7,749 nt of DNA from assembly GCA_946402595.1 (NCBI GenBank), contig CAMIWY010000059.1, positions 1 through 7,749 on the forward strand. The letters are read 5' to 3'. The position numbers were made by a program, and so were the translations under genes. A model generated the notes under the pieces. The model had not been told where the DNA came from. It did no database searches and was given only the letters and a program-made list of their open reading frames with translations. Below, one piece after another: positions 1 through 3,704 of this stretch. Numbering within the stretch: the stretch's first letter is position 1; every line of letters starts with the position of its first letter. The DNA is from an uncultured Clostridia bacterium. Its GTDB lineage: Bacteria > Bacillota > Clostridia > Peptostreptococcales > Anaerovoracaceae.

Positions 1-22
1 ACACATCGTAAGGATATCATAC

Positions 23-54
23 TTCAAGCCCCGCTCACAGGAACGAGGCTTGAA
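23..54 (-). other. Stem-loop downstream of cmk
   Basis: An inverted repeat pairs 23-33 with 44-54 around a 10-base loop. The outer eight base pairs are perfect, and the remaining three include one G-U pair when read as minus-strand RNA. It starts about 24 bases past the cmk stop. No run of U follows it on the minus strand, so it does not have the form of a standard intrinsic terminator. It may protect the 3' end, be a processing site, or be a leader element of a gene beyond the window. The rest of 1-77 shows nothing that supports a gene. Confidence 0.5.
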
Positions 55-77
55 TTATACGTGTTTTCTTGGTGTCG

Positions 78-764
78 TTATTCTGAGACTGCATGCAGAC
101 CTGCAAATTCCTCACCTGTCTTTTCTCTGATGAGATCAATGACAGCTTCGATGTTTTCCTCCTTGGTCATATCTGACGTGTCAAGCAGGACAGAATCATC
201 TGCCTGTTTCAGAGGATGATAGTCTCTGTGAGAATCCTGATAGTCTCTCTTCTGTATCTCATCGAATATCTGATCATAGTCCGCCGGCTTGCCTGCCTCC
301 AGCAGCTGAAGGTAGCGGCGTTTAGCCCTTACTTCAGGGGCAGCAGTCATGAATATCTTGACTTCGGCATCAGGTATGACGATCGTACCGATGTCTCTGC
401 CTTCCATTATGACGTTCTTGGTCGCAGCCAGCTGCTTGCTGAGAGCATCTGCCTTGGCTCTGACGCATGGAAGCTTGGAGATATCCGAAGCAGCCATGGA
501 GACCTCATTCGTCCTGATGAGTCCGCTGACATCCTCGCCGTCAAGATACATGTGATTATCGTTGAAATCTATCTCTGTACCGGCGAGCATCTTCTCAACT
601 GCCTCCGTGTCAGCTGGTGAAACTCCCTCACGGAGCGCCTTAAGACCCATTGATCTGTACATCGCTCCGGTATCGATATATTCAAGGCCGAGCCTTGCTG
701 CAACTTCTTTTGCTATACTGCTTTTGCCCGTGCCTCCCGGACCGTCAATAGCTACTCTGATCAT
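78..764 (-). CDS. cmk: Cytidylate kinase (CMP/dCMP kinase)
   Basis: This cytoplasmic enzyme transfers phosphate from ATP to CMP or dCMP, giving CDP/dCDP for nucleotide recycling and DNA precursor supply. The 228-residue length is normal for bacterial Cmk. The P-loop GPGGTGKSS lies at residues 8-16, DTGAMYR at 31-37 (nucleotide-monophosphate site), and EGRDIGT at 121-127. The lid/anchor region at 173-189 carries the family pattern RD..DS.R...PL..A. The ATG at 764 is preceded by an AGGAG site about 10 bases upstream. The gene follows nrdR after a 30-base gap with no promoter or terminator between them, so the two are probably co-transcribed from the nrdR promoter. In many Firmicutes cmk is followed by ispH or rpsA-like genes; here the downstream neighbour lies outside the window. 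Identification is secure. Confidence 0.97.
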   Translation of the reverse strand: MIRVAIDGPGGTGKSSIAKEVAARLGLEYIDTGAMYRSMGLKALREGVSPADTEAVEKMLAGTEIDFNDNHMYLDGEDVSGLIRTNEVSMAASDISKLPCVRAKADALSKQLAATKNVIMEGRDIGTIVIPDAEVKIFMTAAPEVRAKRRYLQLLEAGKPADYDQIFDEIQKRDYQDSHRDYHPLKQADDSVLLDTSDMTKEENIEAVIDLIREKTGEEFAGLHAVSE

Positions 765-794
765 ATAACTGTTATCTCCTGAAATAATTGATGA

Positions 795-1241
795 TTATCT
801 GAGCTTGTTGATCTCGTCAATGAATGTATCAACGCTCTTGAACTCCTGATATACCGAAGCAAATCTTACGTATGCAACCTGGTCTATTCTCTTGAGTTCT
901 TCCATGATAAGTCTGCCGATCATGGTCGACTGGATCTCCTTCTCCATTGTGTTGCTGAGACCGCGCTCGATGTTGTCTGCGATCCTCTGGACATCATCAT
1001 AAGTGACCTTGGTCTTCTGGCAGGCCTTCATGATACCGTTGATGATCTTGTTCTTGTCAAAGCTCTCGCGGGTGCCGTCCTTCTTGACTACAACAAGCAG
1101 AGAATTCTCGATCTTCTCGAATGTTGTGAATCTCTTGTGGCATTTTGCACACTCTCTTCTTCTTCTTGTAGCAAGACCGTCTTCAACAGGTCTTGAATCG
1201 ACAACCTTGGTGTCTTCGTAATTACAATACGGGCATTTCAT
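795..1241 (-). CDS. nrdR: Transcriptional repressor NrdR
   Basis: NrdR represses ribonucleotide reductase operons by binding paired NrdR boxes when its ATP-cone domain senses ATP/dATP. The 148-residue protein has the family layout. An N-terminal zinc ribbon has Cys3, Cys6, Cys31 and Cys34, with the basic stretch TRRRREC (residues 25-31) just before the second pair. An ATP-cone domain spans roughly residues 47-137, opening with LVVVKKDGTRESFDKNKI. The ATG at 1241 has a GGAGGG ribosome site a few bases upstream. It is the first gene of an nrdR-cmk unit. Its own promoter spacer holds a near-consensus NrdR box, with a weaker second box 31 bp further upstream, so autoregulation is likely (inference). 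No ribonucleotide reductase gene lies in the window. Identification is secure. Confidence 0.97.
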   Translation of the reverse strand: MKCPYCNYEDTKVVDSRPVEDGLATRRRRECAKCHKRFTTFEKIENSLLVVVKKDGTRESFDKNKIINGIMKACQKTKVTYDDVQRIADNIERGLSNTMEKEIQSTMIGRLIMEELKRIDQVAYVRFASVYQEFKSVDTFIDEINKLR

Positions 1242-1273
1242 AGCATCCCTCCGTGAAAAACTCCCTCATACCA

Positions 1274-1293
1274 AGGCTCCCTTAGCTGAGCCT
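1274..1293 (-). other. Small hairpin in the nrdR 5' leader
   Basis: AGGCTC (1274-1279) and its complement GAGCCT (1288-1293) enclose an 8-base loop within the nrdR leader, about 30 bases ahead of the ribosome site. No U tract follows, so it is not a terminator. It may only affect mRNA stability. The stem is short and could be chance. Confidence 0.3.
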
Positions 1294-1314
1294 CTGTAAT
1301 CCAATACATATTAA

Positions 1315-1343
1315 ATAGTACCACAATATGTTGTGTTTTTCAA
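1315..1343 (-). promoter_or_regulatory. Promoter of nrdR-cmk
   Basis: On the minus strand, TTGAAA (1338-1343, five of six matches to the sigma-A -35) is followed after exactly 17 bases by TACTAT (1315-1320, four of six matches to the -10). Transcription would start near 1308, giving a leader of about 65 nt. The promoter lies directly after the terminator of the upstream operon, as expected for an independent unit. The spacer is almost entirely occupied by an NrdR box. Confidence 0.65.
1321..1336 (-). promoter_or_regulatory. NrdR box 1 (operator in the nrdR promoter spacer)
   Basis: On the minus strand this reads ACACAACATATTGTGG. It matches the published NrdR-box consensus (acaCwAtATaTwGtgt) at 14 of 16 positions and is nearly palindromic. 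It sits exactly between the -35 and -10 hexamers of the nrdR promoter, so bound NrdR would block RNA polymerase. The binding partner is inferred from the consensus and from the adjacent gene. Confidence 0.75.
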
Positions 1344-1351
1344 TTATTGAT

Positions 1352-1367
1352 GCACTATGTCAAAGCA
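1352..1367 (-). promoter_or_regulatory. Degenerate NrdR box 2, 31 bp upstream of box 1
   Basis: The minus strand reads TGCTTTGACATAGTGC. Its right half (ACATAGTGC) matches seven of nine consensus positions; the left half is poor. It is placed exactly 31 bp, about three helical turns, from box 1, which is the characteristic spacing of paired NrdR boxes. The spacing is the main support, since the sequence alone would be weak. Confidence 0.45.
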
Positions 1368-1369
1368 GC

Positions 1370-1392
1370 AAAAAAGCTCCGTATCACGGAGC
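1370..1392 (-). terminator. Intrinsic terminator of the infC operon/microprotein gene
   Basis: On the minus strand GCTCCG (1387-1392) pairs with CGGAGC (1376-1381) around a 5-base loop, followed at once by six T (1370-1375). It lies 23 bases past the stop of the 59-codon gene and just before the nrdR promoter region, so it cleanly separates the two transcription units. Confidence 0.88.
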
Positions 1393-1415
1393 CCGGTTTT
1401 GCCTCTTCTTGTCGG

Positions 1416-1595
1416 TCAGGAGTCCGAATTGTTTTCTTCCTCTCTTTTCTTAAGAGCAGCTGCCTTTCTTGCTTCTGCCCTCTGCCTCTTGAGTCTGGCG
1501 TTCTTGTCTGTCAGATACCACCAGAACACAGCACATGCAGCAATGAAGCATGCAGCTATGAAAATGATTCCGATGTGACTTATAAAGTAATCCAT
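1416..1595 (-). CDS. Predicted single-pass membrane microprotein (59 aa)
   Basis: I do not recognise this family. The reading frame runs from an ATG at 1595 to TGA at 1416-1418. It has a GAGGA ribosome site about 8 bases upstream and an intrinsic terminator 23 bases downstream, the context of a real gene. Residues 4-28 are strongly hydrophobic (FISHIGIIFIAACFIAACAV then FWWYL) and should form one transmembrane helix. Residues 30-54 are very basic and helical, rich in Lys, Arg, Ala and Glu, and the tail is acidic/polar (EEENNSDS). By the positive-inside rule the C-terminus would be cytoplasmic. Basic, Ala-rich tails of this kind can bind RNA or ribosomes or form a coiled coil, but no function is shown. 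It follows rplT after a hairpin with no clear promoter, so it may be the last gene of the infC-rpmI-rplT operon. Confidence 0.72.
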   Translation of the reverse strand: MDYFISHIGIIFIAACFIAACAVFWWYLTDKNARLKRQRAEARKAAALKKREEENNSDS

Positions 1596-1622
1596 AGTAC
1601 TGTCCTCATCATGATATGAATA

Positions 1623-1652
1623 TCGCGGGACCAGGCAGTCCTGAACCCGCGA
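1623..1652 (-). other. Strong stem-loop between rplT and the microprotein gene
   Basis: Seven GC-rich base pairs (1623-1629 with 1646-1652) and, after a small internal loop, four more (1632-1635 with 1640-1643) close a 4-base loop. It lies 21 bases past the rplT stop. On the minus strand the next bases are TATTCATATC, not a U run, so complete termination is unlikely. It could be a partial terminator, an RNase processing site, or a 3'-stabilising structure that lowers expression of the gene downstream. Confidence 0.65.
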
Positions 1653-1673
1653 CCTTTATCACATATTACCAGA

Positions 1674-2027
1674 TTAGCAATACTTCTTAGCTGTCTCGCA
1701 GAGTGTAGCGAAACCTGCTGCATCATAGATTGCCATCTCGGAGAGCATCTTACGGTTGATCTCGATGCCGGCCTTCTTGAGTCCGTTCATGAGCTTGCTG
1801 TAAGAAATTCCGTTAGCTCTTGAAGCTGCGTTGATTCTTGCGATCCAGAGTCTTCTGTATTCTCTCTTCTTGTTCTTACGGCCTGCATATGCAGATCTCA
1901 GGCTTCTCATTACTGCAGGGTTAGCAGCTCTGAAAGTGTTCTTTCTTCTGCCGTAGAAACCCTTAGCCTGCTTCAGAATTTTCTTATGTCTCTTATGAGC
2001 GTTAACGCCCTTCTTTACTCTTGCCAT
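1674..2027 (-). CDS. rplT: Large-subunit ribosomal protein L20 (bL20)
   Basis: bL20 binds 23S rRNA early in 50S assembly and, in Firmicutes and Enterobacteria, also represses its own operon. The 117-residue length is typical. The N-terminus MARVKKGVNAHKRHKKILK and the following KGFYGRRKN are hallmark bL20 sequence, a long basic helical arm. The globular C-terminal half contains RLWIARINAASR and a DAAGFATL-type ending. The ATG at 2027 has a GGAGGT site at 2036-2041, 8 bases upstream. It follows rpmI by 18 bases in the conserved infC-rpmI-rplT operon. The final residue is Cys, a minor oddity. Its probable regulatory target is the leader at 2811-2963 upstream of infC (knowledge from Bacillus subtilis, inferred here). 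Confidence 0.98.
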   Translation of the reverse strand: MARVKKGVNAHKRHKKILKQAKGFYGRRKNTFRAANPAVMRSLRSAYAGRKNKKREYRRLWIARINAASRANGISYSKLMNGLKKAGIEINRKMLSEMAIYDAAGFATLCETAKKYC

Positions 2028-2045
2028 ATCTATACACCTCCTGAA

Positions 2046-2246
2046 TTACTTAGCCATTGATCTCAGCATACGCTTCAGATCTGCACTTGTAAGAGTAGTA
2101 GCCTTACGGAGGCCTCTCTTCCTCTTTGCTGTCTTCTTGGTAAGGATATGGCTCTTGTATGCCTTGTTTCTCTTAACCTTGCCGGAGCCTGTAACGTGCA
2201 GACGCTTCATAGCGCCTCTGTGTGACTTCATCTTGTTCTTAGCCAT
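2046..2246 (-). CDS. rpmI: Large-subunit ribosomal protein L35 (bL35)
   Basis: This is a small, highly basic 50S subunit protein of 66 residues, the usual length. Diagnostic bL35 segments are KMKSHRGAMKRLHVTGSGKVKR near the start, SHILTKKTAKRKRGLRK in the middle, and the terminal DLKRMLRSM. The ATG at 2246 is preceded by an AGGAGG site about 12 bases upstream, a slightly long spacing. It lies 33 bases after infC and 18 bases before rplT, with no terminator on either side, so it is part of the same transcript. Confidence 0.98.
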   Translation of the reverse strand: MAKNKMKSHRGAMKRLHVTGSGKVKRNKAYKSHILTKKTAKRKRGLRKATTLTSADLKRMLRSMAK

Positions 2247-2279
2247 TTTGGGTTCTCTCCTCCTATGTGAATGTTTTGT

Positions 2280-2810
2280 CTACTTCTTATCTTTCTTCGG
2301 CGCCAGGAACATGTTCATTCTGCGGCCTTCCATCTTGGCAGGCTTTTCGATAACACCATATTCCGAAACCATATCAGCGAACTTAGCCATGGCATTAAAG
2401 CCGAGCTGTGTGTAGTCGCGCTCTCTTCCGCGGAATCTCAGTGAGACTTTGACCTTGTCGCCGTCCTGCAGGAACTTCATTGCTGTCTTGGCCTTGACCT
2501 GGACATCATGATCCTCGATGGATGCGCTCAGTCTGATCTCCTTGATTTCTGTCACATGCTGATTCTTCTTTGCGGTCTTTTCCTTCTTCTGCTGCTCGTA
2601 ACGGTATTTGCCGTAGTCGAGTATCTTGCATACAGGAGGAGCTGCATTAGGCGAGATATTGACAAGGTCAAGATCTGCCTTCTCTGCTCTGCTGAGAGCT
2701 TCGTCAATGCTGACGATACCTACCATTTCGCCGTTCTCATCGATAAGGCGGACCTCAGATGCTCTGATCTCCTCATTGATCTGGGTCTGTTTGTTGTCCT
2801 TAGTACTAAT
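2280..2810 (-). CDS. infC: Translation initiation factor IF-3 (AUU start)
   Basis: IF3 binds the 30S subunit, prevents premature 50S joining, and checks start-codon and initiator-tRNA pairing. From the ATT at 2808-2810 the protein is 176 residues, normal for the family. The N-domain spans about residues 8-75, with INEEIRASEVRLID and the signature VNISPNAAPPVCKILDYGKYRYE at 50-72. A Lys-rich linker follows at about 75-85, then the C-domain (TEIKEIRLS, KVSLRFRGRE, and a PAKMEGRRMNMFLAPK ending). I choose ATT because the perfect GGAGGT site at 2818-2823 lies 7 bases upstream. The nearest alternative upstream, TTG at 2823-2825, overlaps that site and would leave no ribosome site. An AUU start is the classic infC feature that lets IF3 repress its own translation. 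First gene of infC-rpmI-rplT. Confidence 0.95.
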   Translation of the reverse strand: MSTKDNKQTQINEEIRASEVRLIDENGEMVGIVSIDEALSRAEKADLDLVNISPNAAPPVCKILDYGKYRYEQQKKEKTAKKNQHVTEIKEIRLSASIEDHDVQVKAKTAMKFLQDGDKVKVSLRFRGRERDYTQLGFNAMAKFADMVSEYGVIEKPAKMEGRRMNMFLAPKKDKK

Positions 2811-2817
2811 TGTTCTT

Positions 2818-2823
2818 ACCTCC
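2818..2823 (-). promoter_or_regulatory. infC ribosome binding site that decides the start
   Basis: The minus strand reads GGAGGT, a perfect Shine-Dalgarno sequence. The spacing to the in-frame ATT at 2808-2810 is 7 bases, which is optimal. Because the upstream in-frame TTG overlaps it, this site rules out the longer reading of the gene. Confidence 0.9.
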
Positions 2824-2856
2824 AATTATCTACAACCGGGAACAGTACGAATAATT

Positions 2857-2885
2857 AAAAATTGCGGACACACAAGCATCCGCAA
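2857..2885 (-). terminator. Leader terminator upstream of infC
   Basis: On the minus strand TTGCGGA (2879-2885) pairs perfectly with TCCGCAA (2862-2868) around a 10-base loop, followed by five T (2857-2861). It sits between the promoter and the infC start, so it must be conditional. It fits an attenuator in which low L20 allows read-through. Confidence 0.85.
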
Positions 2886-2969
2886 CAATAGAATTCTCTC
2901 TACGTATTGAGCCCTGCCAACGCTAGTCTGCAAGGCGAGAAGCGGATAACTTCTGCTTTGACCTCAGTT

Positions 2970-2998
2970 ATTATAAGCAGAGTATACCGCAATGTCAA
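2970..2998 (-). promoter_or_regulatory. Consensus sigma-A promoter of infC-rpmI-rplT
   Basis: On the minus strand TTGACA (2993-2998) and TATAAT (2970-2975) are both perfect consensus hexamers, separated by the ideal 17 bases. The predicted start of transcription is near 2963. Such strength fits a ribosomal-protein operon whose output is then trimmed by the leader attenuator. Confidence 0.93.
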
Positions 2999-3017
2999 CA
3001 GGAATCTTTGAATAATC

Positions 3018-3046
3018 TTGATTAGACGTGCCCTGTTATCTATAAT
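3018..3046 (+). promoter_or_regulatory. Promoter of maf
   Basis: TTGATT (3018-3023, four of six matches to the -35) and a perfect TATAAT (3041-3046) are 17 bases apart. Transcription would start near 3053, about 30 bases before the maf ATG. It lies back to back with the infC promoter, the two -35 hexamers being only 19 bases apart. Confidence 0.75.
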
Positions 3047-3083
3047 TCTGATGAAATATATAATACATCAGAAAAGGACGACC

Positions 3084-3659
3084 ATGAAAGTAATACTCGC
3101 ATCAAAATCACCAAGAAGGATCGAGATCCTGCATAAGCACGGCATCGATGCTGCTATCATGCCGACAGATACGGACGAGACCCTGCCGGAAGGAATCGGT
3201 ATGAATGCCGCTGTCGAGATGCTGGCAAAGCGCAAAGCTGAAGCCTGCTACAAAGCGGTGAAGGATGATCCGAAGTGGTCAGGTCACATTATAATCGGCG
3301 CGGATACCATCGTATGGAAGAACGAACTCATGGGTAAGCCCGTGGATCACGAGGATGCCTATCGCATGCTCGATTCCATAAGAGGCACCTTCCACTATGT
3401 TGTCACCGGTGTTGCACTTATAGACACAGATACCGGCACCTGCAATGTCCTGAGCGATACCACAGAAGTGTGGTGCAAGAACTATACAGATGCCGATATT
3501 CTCGATTACATATCCCGCGAAGAGCCTTATGACAAGGCCGGCTCATACGCCATCCAGGGCTATTTCGGAAGATACATCGATCACATAGACGGCGACTATG
3601 AAAATGTTGTCGGTCTGCCTTTCTACAGGATCGAGCCCCTCATTCAGGAGTACCTCTGA
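3084..3659 (+). CDS. maf: Maf-family nucleotide pyrophosphatase
   Basis: Maf proteins hydrolyse nucleoside triphosphates to monophosphates plus pyrophosphate. The dTTP/UTP-type members (YhdE, Bacillus Maf) act on canonical and modified pyrimidine nucleotides and can affect septation. From the ATG at 3084 the protein has 191 residues, the usual size. Hallmarks are LASKSPRR (residues 5-12), the acidic IGADTIV (71-77) with the likely catalytic Asp74, GKP (84-86), DKAGSYAIQG (150-159) and ENVVGLP (173-179). I choose 3084 over upstream in-frame starts because AAAGGA lies 5-6 bases before it and the predicted transcription start (about 3053) excludes the earlier ones (TTG 3018, ATG 3051). It is monocistronic and convergent with the surface-protein gene. 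The exact substrate (dTTP/UTP versus m7GTP type) is a family-level guess. Confidence 0.95.
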   Translation: MKVILASKSPRRIEILHKHGIDAAIMPTDTDETLPEGIGMNAAVEMLAKRKAEACYKAVKDDPKWSGHIIIGADTIVWKNELMGKPVDHEDAYRMLDSIRGTFHYVVTGVALIDTDTGTCNVLSDTTEVWCKNYTDADILDYISREEPYDKAGSYAIQGYFGRYIDHIDGDYENVVGLPFYRIEPLIQEYL

Positions 3660-3704
3660 TTCTGCACTTGCTGTGATTACTATGCCCGATCTGTTCAGGT
3701 CAGG

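Larger units (their letters stand above)
2811..2963 (-). promoter_or_regulatory. infC leader, likely L20-responsive attenuator
   Basis: About 150 transcribed bases lie between the promoter and the AUU start. Going 5' to 3', they contain an early hairpin (2950-2954 with 2938-2942) whose loop reads TTATCCG, a middle structured part with CTTCTCGCC and GTTGGCAGGGC, a full intrinsic terminator at 2857-2885, and the GGAGGT site. The bases TATCCGC (2942-2948) can pair with GCGGATG (2877-2883), seven pairs including one U-G, and that overlaps the 5' arm of the terminator. This pairing would act as an antiterminator. Position and architecture match the L20 leader known upstream of infC in Bacillus. 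That L20 is the ligand is inference. Confidence 0.7.

Noticed and set aside
1341..1363. TTGACA (minus, 1358-1363) as the -35 of nrdR
   Set aside because: At 16-18 bases downstream there is only GAAAAA/AAAAAC/AAAACA, no -10-like hexamer; the TTGAAA/TACTAT pair fits better.
2811..2825. TTG at 2823-2825 as the infC start (adding five residues)
   Set aside because: It overlaps the GGAGGT site and leaves no ribosome site of its own; the ATT 7 bases downstream of that site is the better start.
3018..3083. Longer maf start at TTG 3018 or ATG 3051
   Set aside because: The predicted -35/-10 of maf covers 3018-3046 and transcription would begin near 3053; homologues start at MKVILASKSPRR, and the ribosome site fits 3084.
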